Counted from the stretch's first letter, positions 1-6,577 are shown. The stretch is 15,975 nt of DNA from a bacterium (GCA_025774615.1 JALGVQ010000072.1:1-15975); one strand, 5' to 3'. Numbers and translations: made by a program. Notes: generated by a model from the sequence alone, not told the origin.

Positions 1-42
1 ATAACAGAGCCAGGATACCGGACAGGTCAGTTGCAGGGAGGA

Positions 43-315
43 TCAATCCAGGTGTTCCAGATCAGCAAGATCCTGATGACGGCCCGTGGTCTCTTTATTC
101 TTCTTCAGATGCGGCAGGTCGATAAACAGCACTTGAACCTCATCGATCACAGCTTCAACTCGTGAGTCATAACAATCAGTGAATGATACGCCATCCAGGT
201 CCCTGGTGTAACGGGGATGCCCGTGATACGCAACGGCATACCCCCCTACGACGAGGTACCGTGCACCGCTATCGTTCAGTGACTGTATAAACTCTTTGAA
301 GTCTTGGTTCAGCAT
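43..315 (-). pseudogene. Nucleotidyltransferase-fold protein with internal deletion
   Basis: The 90-residue product begins MLNQDFKEFIQSLND and continues with VVGGYAVAYHGHPRYTRDLD, the N-terminal signature (GG...T.DLD) of small stand-alone nucleotidyltransferases of the DUF6036/MNT-like type. It then jumps directly to GVSFTDCYDSRVE and ends TGRHQDLADLEHLD, the family's usual C-terminal end. From memory of the family (about 145-150 residues), roughly 55-60 central residues are missing, including the segment with the later metal-binding acidic residue. The junction is in frame. The ATG at 315 is chosen over an upstream in-frame ATG at 372 because GGAAG lies 4 nt before it and because family members start M-L-N-x-D-F. 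The start lies inside the preceding small gene (269..454). Such pairs are often annotated as toxin-antitoxin-like, but that role is inference. The product is probably catalytically inactive. Confidence 0.7.
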
Positions 316-454
316 GGTACTTCCACAGGTGATATTCCCGGCGAATCTCTTCCAGGGCAGCGAGACGTTCACCAGGAGAGCGAGAACGCCAATAGGAAGC
401 GTCGGATGGCTGCTCTTTGAGGTTATACTTTCTGCAGACTTTCGCGAGGGTCAG
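269..454 (-). CDS. Small conserved protein upstream of and overlapping the nucleotidyltransferase gene, probable CTG start
   Basis: An open frame without ATG, GTG or TTG runs from the stop at 488-490 down to TAG at 269-271. Its translation contains KEQPSDASYWRSRSPGERL, then ALEEIRREYHLWKY, and ends RLQRVYTVTER. This YW..R.P.ERL / EPRLQRVY pattern is, as I recall it, that of the small proteins usually encoded just before DUF6036-like nucleotidyltransferases. A perfect GGAGGT (complement of 461-466) stands 6 nt before a CTG at 454-452, giving a 61-residue protein, so CTG is the best start. The reading frame overlaps the nucleotidyltransferase gene by 47 nt, which suggests translational coupling. 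An extended -10 box lies about 45 nt upstream of the start region. The function is unknown; partnership with the nucleotidyltransferase is inferred from the overlap. Alternatively the true start was lost and this is a remnant. Confidence 0.6.
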   Translation of the reverse strand: MTLAKVCRKYNLKEQPSDASYWRSRSPGERLAALEEIRREYHLWKYHAEPRLQRVYTVTER

Positions 455-506
455 AGTCGCACCTCCATCAGATCCAATGGGAATGAATCAGATTCCAGTC
501 ACTCAT

Positions 507-515
507 ACTATACCA
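507..515 (-). promoter_or_regulatory. Extended -10 promoter (TGGTATAGT) for the small gene/nucleotidyltransferase pair
   Basis: On the minus strand the sequence reads TGG followed by TATAGT, fitting the extended -10 pattern TGnTATAnT. No good -35 hexamer sits 16-18 nt upstream, as is common for extended -10 promoters. A transcript starting near 500 would have a leader of about 45 nt before the GGAGGT of the small gene. This rests on motif and position only. Confidence 0.4.
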
Positions 516-560
516 GAAATGACTGTCAGAATCGCTTTGAATGTGATGAAACGGAGAGTC

Positions 561-588
561 TGTTCGCCTGTTCGTACATGTTCTGTTA
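561..588 (+). repeat. Cluster of TGTTC/TGTTA repeats upstream of the xylose isomerase-like gene
   Basis: TGTTC occurs at 561-565, 569-573 and 579-583, and TGTTA at 584-588. The flanks form a short CGTA...TACG inverted repeat (574-577 / 586-589). The cluster lies 70-100 nt before the start at 659 and could be an operator for the sugar operon, for example for a LacI- or GntR-type regulator encoded elsewhere. Spacing is irregular and no promoter hexamers are convincing nearby, so this is weak. The rest of 455-658 shows no gene that I can support. Confidence 0.2.
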
Positions 589-658
589 CGATGGTGAGCC
601 CGTGGAACCGGGTTGTGATCTGTCTGACCAGTCTGAAGACCTGTAATGGAGCAGAACA

Positions 659-1765
659 ATGGCGTACACCTTGACCGACCTGCGGTATCAGTCTCTGGCG
701 CGCAATCCTGAAGAGATACTGGAAAACCTGAAGAACGACCTTGAGCTGAAAATCTCGGTGGGGATCTGGTACTTCACCCCCGGCGGCGGGCGGTTCCACG
801 ATCGGTTCGTACCCGCGGCATCGATCGAAGAGCGGATCGAGATGGCAGCCGGAATGGCGGATCTGGGGGTCTCGGGCATAGAGGCGCACTACCCCGATGA
901 AGTGAACGAGACGAACGTTCATCTCTACAAACAGCTTGAGGAAGAAGCAGGGATCCGGCTCGTGGCGGTCCCCTTCTCACACTTCTACGACAAGATGTTC
1001 GAATTCGGCAGTCTTTCGAATCCCGACGCTGGTGTCAGAGAGAAGGCAAAGGAAGTCGCTATCGGTGGCCTGCGGCTGATCGAGGAAATGGGTGCCGACA
1101 TGGCGATCTCCTGGCCGGGGATGGACGGTTACCGTTACCTGCATGGCAAGCCGTTCATGCATATGTGGGATCTGTTCGAGAGTTCCATGGCTGAGGCCAT
1201 GGACGAGGTGCCGGGGGTGCGGATCGCGATCGAACCGAAGCCGTATGAACCGGCAGCCAACAACATCTACCGCACCACTGCCGAGGGGGTCCTCGCCGCC
1301 CAGCGGATCGAGGCGAGGCTCACCAATCCGGAAAACCGCCGCCTGCTGGAGGATGGCCACGCACTGGTCGGGCTGAATCCGGAGGTCGGGCATGTCAAGA
1401 TGGGGTTCGAGATGCTGCCGGCGGCTTTCTCGCTGACAGCGATGGAAGGTCGCCTCGCCCACACCCACTGGAACAGTCAGCCCGATGGCAATTACGACCA
1501 GGACAACAATGTGGGTGCGGTCAACATGCAGGAGACAGAGGCCCTGCTCTACTCACTCTGGTCCTTCGGGTACAGAGAGTACTTCGGTATCGACATCAAC
1601 CCGGAGAACATGCCGGTCGAACGGGCAGTGGAACTGAACATCAGGGCCCTGGAGAGGATGAAGGAGCGGATCAGCCGCCTGCCGCATGAGCGGATACTGG
1701 AATGTCATCTCGACCCGGCCGGTCATCGCGGCGACCTGGAAGAGATCCTCATCGAGAACTGGTAG
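659..1765 (+). CDS. Xylose isomerase-like sugar isomerase (TIM barrel, class I-like length)
   Basis: This 368-residue cytoplasmic enzyme probably interconverts an aldose and a ketose, most likely D-xylose and D-xylulose. Compared from memory with Streptomyces-type xylose isomerase, the expected landmarks appear in order: GIWYFTPGGGRF (35-46); the catalytic pair H77...D80 in AHYPDE; W152 in SWPGMDG; E192 and K194 in IEPKPYEP; E242 and H245 in NPEVGH; D280 and D282 in YDQD; D312 in GIDINPE. One metal-1 ligand differs: the usual HIDLN is HTHWN here, putting His270 where Asp is expected. The length matches the shorter class I enzymes. ATG at 659 follows GGAGCAG (648-654) at a usable spacing. It leads an apparent operon, 55 nt before the kinase. 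A related substrate is possible given the substitution and the second TIM-barrel isomerase downstream. Confidence 0.82.
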   Translation: MAYTLTDLRYQSLARNPEEILENLKNDLELKISVGIWYFTPGGGRFHDRFVPAASIEERIEMAAGMADLGVSGIEAHYPDEVNETNVHLYKQLEEEAGIRLVAVPFSHFYDKMFEFGSLSNPDAGVREKAKEVAIGGLRLIEEMGADMAISWPGMDGYRYLHGKPFMHMWDLFESSMAEAMDEVPGVRIAIEPKPYEPAANNIYRTTAEGVLAAQRIEARLTNPENRRLLEDGHALVGLNPEVGHVKMGFEMLPAAFSLTAMEGRLAHTHWNSQPDGNYDQDNNVGAVNMQETEALLYSLWSFGYREYFGIDINPENMPVERAVELNIRALERMKERISRLPHERILECHLDPAGHRGDLEEILIENW

Positions 1766-1820
1766 GATCAGCGAGAGTGAGATCACCAGGTTACCAGGCA
1801 TTATTCAGGAGTGACCGCTA

Positions 1821-3367
1821 GTGGAAGGTATCTACGCCGGACTGGATGTATCGACCCAGAGCTGCAAGATCGTCGTTATCGATCTGGCGGAGGGGACTGC
1901 CGTCCACATCGACTCGGTGAATTACGACGACGACCTGCCCCACTACGGAACCCGTGATGGTGTTATCCAGGGGCTGGAGGAAGGTGTCTCGGCGTCTGAT
2001 CCCAGAATGTGGACCGAGGCGATCGATCTGCTCCTGCAGCGACTGATGGCATCGGATACAGACCAGAAACAGATCAGGTGTATCTCGGTTTCCGGCCAGC
2101 AGCATGGACTGGTGGCACTGGATGGCGTGGGAAACCTGGCCCGGAGCCACAGCAAACTGTGGAACGACTTCTCCACCGGTGAAGAGTGCCGCCTGCTGAC
2201 CGAACGACTCGGTGGCCCGGAGCGGATGATCGAAGAGGTGGGAAACACGCAGAGGACCGGGTACACCGCCCCGAAGATCCTCCACATGCTGCGGCATGAG
2301 CCGAGGACCTACGCTCTTGCCGCCACACTCTTCCTCGTGCACAACTACATCAACTGGTATCTGACAGGCGGGGCTGAGGGCGGGATTGCCGTCATGGAAC
2401 CGGGGGACACCTCGGGTATGGCCCTCTGGAATCCAATGACCCGTTCCTGGTCATCTGAAGTGCTCAAGGCGATCGATCCCGGCCTGCGGGAGAAACTCCC
2501 CCCGGTCGAACCGTCGGACCAGACCATCGGTGGTATCTCTCCTGCCCTGGCGGATCGGTTCGCTCTCTCCCCGGACTGCCGGATCGACGCGGGAAGCGGC
2601 GACAACATGTACGGCGCGATCGGCACAGGGAACTTCGAGCCGGGGATTGTGACCGTGAGCCTCGGAACCAGCGGAACTGCCTATACCTTCATGAAAGAAC
2701 CTTACGTGGATCCGACCGGTGAGATCGCCACATTCTGCGACAGCACCGGTCATTACCTGCCCCTGCTCTGCGTCTCCAACATGGCCAACGGGTACAACGC
2801 CGTTCTTGAACGGTATGGAATGAGCCATGAGGATTTCGATGCGGTGATCGACAAGACCGCGGCCGGCAATCACGGCCAACTCCTCATCCCCTGGTATGAG
2901 GGTGAGAGAACACCCGACCTGCCGCTCGCTTCACCGGTCATGTTCGGCTTCGGGCTGGATGGCCTCAACCGGGAATCATTCTGCCGGGCAGTACTCGAAG
3001 GCCACGTGTTGAACCTGTACACGGAGGCCTGGCGAACTCCTCCTCCTGGTGCCAGATGATCGCCGATATCTTCGAGGTGGAGACCGTGCCGGTCCCGGGT
3101 GAGGGAGCCGCGCTCGGTGCGGCTATCCACGCCGCATGGGTGTGGCAGAGGGAGCATGAAAACGGGTATACACTGAAGGAAGTTGCCGCTCCGTTCGTCA
3201 TTCCGGATGAGAGCCGGCGGAAGATACCACAGGAGCGAAACCGGGATCCGTACCGGATACAGAAACGGCTCTTCAGAGCGGTGAGTGACAGGATGAGAGG
3301 GCTCGGAGGAGAGGATCCCTTCACGTTGAGGAACGAGCTGCTCCGGATCTCTGATCCACACGATTGA
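1821..3367 (+). pseudogene. xylB: Xylulokinase (FGGY family), interrupted by an out-of-frame deletion near residue 400
   Basis: GTG at 1821 follows AGGAG with 9 nt spacing. The first frame (412 codons, stop 3057-3059) carries the FGGY signatures: GLDVSTQS (7-14), SGQQHG (91-96), LWND (113-116), GYTAPKIL (147-154), NYINWYLTG (175-183), the catalytic Asp in GSGDN (D261) and GTSGT (282-286), up to LEGHVLNLY. After residue 400 it becomes foreign (TEAWRTPPPGAR). The frame one base over reads GGLANSSWCQMIADIF, then GEGAALGAA, the normal C-terminal adenosine-binding lobe, ending at 3367. Between LEGHVLNLY and GGLANS about 19-20 residues of the family are absent, so this is a deletion of length 1 mod 3 (about 58-61 nt), not a one-base slip. 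As written, the product lacks the last fifth of the fold and would probably be inactive. It would phosphorylate D-xylulose if intact. Confidence 0.85.
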
Positions 3368-3387
3368 CTGACAGGAGAGTATATCAG

Positions 3388-4560
3388 ATGAAGGTCGACA
3401 GGAAACTCCGCATGGGAATGGTCGGAGGCGGCCCCGGCGCATTCATCGGTGAGGTGCATCGCAAGGCAGCAAGCATGGACGGTCTGATCGAAGTCGTTGG
3501 TGGCGCTTTCGACATAGATCCTGAAAAGTCATTTCAGATGAGAGATGAACTCCACGTCGATCCAGCGCGGGTCTATGGCAGCTATGCAGAGATGATAGAA
3601 AAGGAAACTGCACTTCCCGAATCTGAACGGATGGACTTCATCACGATCTGCACTCCGAACAACTGGCACTTCCCCATCGCCCGGGATGTACTGAAAGCCG
3701 GCTTCCACGTCATGTGCGAGAAGCCGATGACTATCAACGTCGACGAAGCCAGAGAGCTCGGTGATCTCGTGCGCAGTACCGGCAAGATCTTCGGACTGAT
3801 GCACAACTACACCGGCTATCCGATGGTGAAGCTGGCCCGGGACATCGCCCGGGGTGGCGAGCTGGGCAAGGTGCGCAAGATCGTGGTACGCTATCCGCAG
3901 GGGTGGCTGGCAACGGCCCTGGAACTGACCGGTCACATCCAGGCCAGCTGGCGGGCCGATCCCGAGCAGAGCGGAGCATCGGGTTGTGGCGGCGATATCG
4001 GTACCCATGCCGAGAACCTTGCCGAGTACATCACCGGCCTGAAGATGACCCACCTGTGCGCCGAGCTGACCACATTCGTCGAAGGACGCCGGCTTGATGA
4101 TGACATCAACTGCCTGGTGAAATACGACAACGGGGCCAGCGGTGTCCTGCATGCCAGCCAGATATCCATCGGGGAGGAGAACAACCTGGGCATCTGGATC
4201 TATGGCGAGACGGGCGCACTGGAATGGCACCAGGAACACCCCAACTACCTGTACGTGAAGCGACCGGATGAACCGGTACAGGTATGGCGCCGTGGGAACG
4301 ACTACGTGGCGGAGAAGAGTCCTGCCGCGGGCCGGGCCACGCGGCTTCCCGCCGGCCATCCTGAGGCGTTCATCGAGGCCTTCGCCAACAACTACGTCAA
4401 CTTCTCCGATACCGTGAGAGCGTCCATGGAGGGAATCGAACCCGACCTATTGGCACTCGATTTCCCTGACGTGGAAGACGGCCTGCGGGGCATGCTCTTC
4501 CTGAAAACTCTGGTTGAAAGCGCAGGCAGCAGTGAGAAGTGGACGGAGATTCACATCTGA
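3388..4560 (+). CDS. Gfo/Idh/MocA-family NAD(P)-dependent oxidoreductase
   Basis: The 390-residue protein starts at ATG 3388 with AGGAG at 3373-3377. A TTG at 3364 in the same frame overlaps the xylB stop and has no better ribosome site. The N-terminal Rossmann domain shows [11 protein letters not shown] (11-21) and [12 protein letters not shown]. The catalytic lysine is K112 in CEKPM. The C-terminal domain carries the family's Asp/His pair in GGDIGTH (D203, H207). These enzymes oxidise or reduce sugar or inositol hydroxyls with NAD(P). The substrate cannot be told from the sequence, but the position between a xylulokinase and a xylose-isomerase-like TIM-barrel protein suggests a sugar or sugar-derived keto intermediate. 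It starts 20 nt after the xylB stop and ends 20 nt before the next gene, so it is probably in the same operon. No signal peptide is seen, so it should be cytoplasmic. Confidence 0.88.
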   Translation: MKVDRKLRMGMVGGGPGAFIGEVHRKAASMDGLIEVVGGAFDIDPEKSFQMRDELHVDPARVYGSYAEMIEKETALPESERMDFITICTPNNWHFPIARDVLKAGFHVMCEKPMTINVDEARELGDLVRSTGKIFGLMHNYTGYPMVKLARDIARGGELGKVRKIVVRYPQGWLATALELTGHIQASWRADPEQSGASGCGGDIGTHAENLAEYITGLKMTHLCAELTTFVEGRRLDDDINCLVKYDNGASGVLHASQISIGEENNLGIWIYGETGALEWHQEHPNYLYVKRPDEPVQVWRRGNDYVAEKSPAAGRATRLPAGHPEAFIEAFANNYVNFSDTVRASMEGIEPDLLALDFPDVEDGLRGMLFLKTLVESAGSSEKWTEIHI

Positions 4561-4580
4561 TCAACAAGGAGCGTACCAGG

Positions 4581-5585
4581 ATGTCGAGACCAGTAACGAT
4601 TTTCACCGGCCAGTGGGCCGACCTCTCCCTGGAAGAACTTGCCAAGATGATGGCTGGATTCGGGTATGACGGGCTCGAGCTGGCCTGCTGGGGGGACCAC
4701 TTCGAGGTGGATCGGGCCCTTGCTGAAGATGACTACTGCGAGAAGAAACGGGCTCTGCTGAAAAACAACGGGCTCGATGTCTTTGCCATCTCATCCCATC
4801 TGGTCGGACAGGCCGTCTGTGACAACATCGACGAGCGGCACCAGAGTATCCTGCCGGAGGACGTCTGGGGAGACGGCGATCCCGAAGGAGTCCGGCAACG
4901 CGCCGCGCTGAAGATGATCGACACCGCCCGGGCAGCGGCGAAGCTGGGAATCGATGTCGTCAACGGCTTCACCGGCAGTTCCATCTGGCATCTGATCTAT
5001 TCATTCCCACCCGTCTCACCCGAGATGGTCCAGGCCGGCTTCGATGATTTCGCGAAGCGCTGGATCCCGATCCTGGATGAATTCAAGGCCCTGGGTGTGA
5101 AGTTCGCGCTCGAGGTGCACCCCACCGAGATCGCCTTCGATATCGCCACGGCCCAGCGGGCGATCGAAGCCCTCAACGGCCACGAGTCGTTCGGTTTCAA
5201 CTACGACCCGAGCCATCTGGGCTACCAGGGTGTTGATTACGTGCAGTTCATCTACACCTTCGGCGACCGCATCTTCCACTGCCACATGAAGGATGCCTGG
5301 TGGGACCATGGAGACGGTACCGTCGGTGTATTCGGTGGTCATACCGAGTTCGCCGATCCACGCCGTTTCTGGGATTTCCGCTCGATCGGCCACGGTGACA
5401 TCAACTTCGAGGAGATCATCGTCGCCCTGAACGATATCGGCTATCACGGTCCCCTCTCCATCGAGTGGGAAGACAGCCGCATGGATCGCGAACACGGTGC
5501 CCGGGAAGCGTGCGAGGCCGTGAGGCAGTTCGACTTCAAACCATCGGGCGTGGCCTTCGACGCAGCGTTCGAGGGTGAGAGCTGA
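4581..5585 (+). CDS. Sugar phosphate isomerase/epimerase family protein (xylose isomerase-like TIM barrel, AP endonuclease 2 superfamily)
   Basis: This 334-residue protein starts at ATG 4581, 9 nt after AAGGAG, in preference to an upstream in-frame ATG at 4539 inside the dehydrogenase gene. The fold is recognisable from [15 protein letters not shown] (27-41) and [12 protein letters not shown]. The expected metal ligands are visible: E178 in LEVHP, D209 in NYDPSH, H235 in FHCHMKD and E295 in [17 protein letters not shown] (269-279) is the family's G.GD..F motif. It should bind a divalent metal and isomerise or epimerise a keto sugar. This type is often paired with Gfo/Idh/MocA dehydrogenases, as here, so the two probably act on successive intermediates. 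The exact reaction is unknown. It is the last intact gene of the plus-strand operon. Confidence 0.85.
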   Translation: MSRPVTIFTGQWADLSLEELAKMMAGFGYDGLELACWGDHFEVDRALAEDDYCEKKRALLKNNGLDVFAISSHLVGQAVCDNIDERHQSILPEDVWGDGDPEGVRQRAALKMIDTARAAAKLGIDVVNGFTGSSIWHLIYSFPPVSPEMVQAGFDDFAKRWIPILDEFKALGVKFALEVHPTEIAFDIATAQRAIEALNGHESFGFNYDPSHLGYQGVDYVQFIYTFGDRIFHCHMKDAWWDHGDGTVGVFGGHTEFADPRRFWDFRSIGHGDINFEEIIVALNDIGYHGPLSIEWEDSRMDREHGAREACEAVRQFDFKPSGVAFDAAFEGES

Positions 5586-5605
5586 TTGAATATAGAGACC
5601 AGGGG

Positions 5606-5735
5606 ATGAAACCAATGGCCAGCGCCCGGGGGTATGGCGACCGCCTCCTCCCGGGCGTTGTTGTCGGCCTTCTCGACTATGCGATCGGCAATTACATCGG
5701 TTACGCGATCGCGATACTCATGCGGGGGCTGCTAA
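5606..5735 (+). pseudogene. C-terminal remnant of a multi-spanning membrane protein (DUF819-like)
   Basis: The plus-strand frame from ATG 5606 reads MASARGYGDRLLPGVVVG followed by LLDYAIGNYIGYAIAILM. The pattern of an M/P-rich turn, then LLPGV, then a GYAIGNYxG-like membrane helix resembles, from memory, the last helix and C-terminus of DUF819-type membrane proteins of about 400 residues. After about 43 codons the frame runs on antisense through the peroxiredoxin gene, where no membrane character remains, so the natural stop is missing. TAA one frame over, at 5733-5735, may be the original end. The 5' portion (about 350 codons) is absent, and the fragment starts 20 nt after the preceding stop. 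I read this as the tail of a lost transporter gene of the sugar locus. The family assignment is tentative. Confidence 0.4.
5621..5659. terminator. GC-rich hairpin between convergent genes
   Basis: CGCCCGGG (5623-5630) pairs with CCCGGGCG (5650-5657), extended by A-T and G-T pairs outside. The 19-nt loop contains a second small stem, GGC/GCC (5636-5638 / 5643-5645). It sits between the plus-strand isomerase gene and the minus-strand peroxiredoxin gene, where a bidirectional terminator would be expected. No clear U-run follows on either strand, and the hairpin lies within the membrane-protein remnant, so it may be incidental. Confidence 0.3.
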
Positions 5736-6340
5736 TCCGACGCCATATCGGTCGTCCAGACCTCCCATACCTTCCCTACCAGATCAGGTCCCGGTTTCAG
5801 GGTCATCTTCCCCGGCTTCCATCCGGAGGGAGTTGCCTCAGCCCCCTTTGTCTCTCTCACCAGCTGAAATGCCTGGACCTGACGCAGCGTCTCGGAGACG
5901 TTCCTGCCAACCGGCGGAGTGAGAACTTCATATCCCTGGACGATACCATCGGGATCGATGATGAAACGGCCCCGCGTCTCGACCCCGGCATCTTCATCGT
6001 AAATGCCATAGACCTCTCCGACCTTCCCGCCGGCATCGGAAAGCATGGGATAGGGGATCCCCCCATCGACCATCTTCGAGAGTTCGTGGTCATTCCACAT
6101 CTTGTGTACGAACATGCTGTCGACACTCATCGACATCACATCGACACCCAGTTCCTGAAATGTGCTGTAGTTATCGGCGACCGCCGATACTTCGGTCGCT
6201 CAGACGAAGGTGAAATCACCCGGATAGAAGCAGAGCACGACCCACTTCCCCAGATGATCGGAAAGCTTCTCCTCGGTGAATTCCCCCTTGTGGTAAGCAG
6301 GGGCGACGAAATCAGGTGCAGGCTTCCCAACTTTGATCAT
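5732..6340 (-). CDS. Selenocysteine-containing AhpC-type peroxiredoxin (UGA decoded as Sec47)
   Basis: The 202-residue protein reads [20 protein letters not shown], then [14 protein letters not shown], then an in-frame UGA (6202-6200), then [11 protein letters not shown]. AhpC/Prx1-type peroxiredoxins have FTFVCPTE here, so UGA replaces the peroxidatic cysteine exactly. The frame stays open and conserved to TAG at 5732-5734, with P40, T44 and R123 ([11 protein letters not shown]) completing the active site. Readthrough as selenocysteine is therefore expected, helped by a SECIS-like hairpin downstream. The resolving cysteine, normally in EVCPANW near the C-terminus, is Thr170 (EATPSGW); the only cysteine is Cys37. 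It would thus reduce peroxides as a 1-Sec enzyme in the cytoplasm, resolved by an external thiol or perhaps by Cys37. ATG 6340 is preceded by AAGGA at about 6 nt. Conventional gene callers would split it at the UGA. Confidence 0.87.
6172..6202 (-). promoter_or_regulatory. Bacterial SECIS element with its UGA Sec codon
   Basis: After the UGA (6202-6200) come 10 nt, then a perfect 7-bp stem TATCGGC (6189-6183) / GCCGATA (6178-6172) closed by the tetraloop GGTC (6182-6179). The loop begins 17 nt after the UGA. Known bacterial SECIS elements lie within the coding region, place the loop about 16-37 nt after UGA and have G in the first loop positions. The E. coli fdhF element has a GGUC-containing loop about 18 nt after its UGA. 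I see no clear bulged U in the stem, unlike fdhF. A competing stem GCGACC/GGTCGC directly after the UGA is also possible. Confidence 0.75.
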
Positions 6341-6401
6341 GTTGTGTCCTTCCCTGAGAATCGGTGTCGGTTCCTGATTCTGCGACTCGACCGGGTCCTC
6401 A

Positions 6402-6441
6402 CCGACAGGTCCACCTGTCGGCCGGGCACACCCTGCGGCCG
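6402..6441 (-). promoter_or_regulatory. Structured leader hairpins upstream of the peroxiredoxin gene
   Basis: Two stems share bases: CCGACAGG/CCTGTCGG (6402-6409 / 6414-6421, loop of 4) and CGGCCG/CGGCCG (6419-6424 / 6436-6441, loop of 11). They overlap at 6419-6421 and so are mutually exclusive. They lie in the leader of about 160 nt between the extended -10 box and the start at 6340. No U-run follows, so a simple terminator is unlikely; a role in transcript stability or leader control is a guess. Confidence 0.3.
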
Positions 6442-6508
6442 GCTTATCAGCCAAAACGGGCCTCCATTCTCTTGCGGGTGGGTACAACGGGGGCACTGCC
6501 TGGAAATG

Positions 6509-6517
6509 ATTATAGCA
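6509..6517 (-). promoter_or_regulatory. Extended -10 promoter (TGCTATAAT) of the peroxiredoxin gene
   Basis: The minus strand reads TGC then a consensus TATAAT, followed by CATTTCC. No strong -35 is present at 16-18 nt, consistent with an extended -10 promoter. Transcription would start near 6502. The string TATAATCATT matches the left and central part of the PerR box TTATAATnATTATAA (10 of 14 defined positions over the full box), but the right half is poor, so peroxide control by a PerR-like protein is only a possibility. Confidence 0.55.
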
Positions 6518-6577
6518 TGAGAAGCCTGACCCGATATACAGGTATGTACCGGTTCGATGATCGGCTGGTGACTTTGC

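Noticed and set aside
296-646. A 116-codon plus-strand open frame upstream of the xylose isomerase-like gene.
   Set aside because: It overlaps the small minus-strand gene and the nucleotidyltransferase start antisense, has odd composition (His, Ser and Cys rich), no ribosome site and no recognisable motif.
3011-3060. Programmed frameshift joining the two xylulokinase frames.
   Set aside because: A ribosomal slip would not restore the roughly 19-20 missing family residues, and no slippery heptamer with a following structure is apparent at the junction.
6200-6202. The in-frame TGA of the peroxiredoxin as a nonsense mutation or the end of a short protein.
   Set aside because: It falls exactly on the peroxidatic cysteine codon, the downstream frame stays conserved for 155 codons, and a hairpin with SECIS geometry follows. 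A random nonsense mutation would not predict all three.
5736-6520. Continuation of the long plus-strand open frame opposite the peroxiredoxin gene.
   Set aside because: Beyond about 5735 it is the antisense of a clear peroxiredoxin and shows no protein-like pattern; only its first 43 or so codons look like a real (remnant) sequence.
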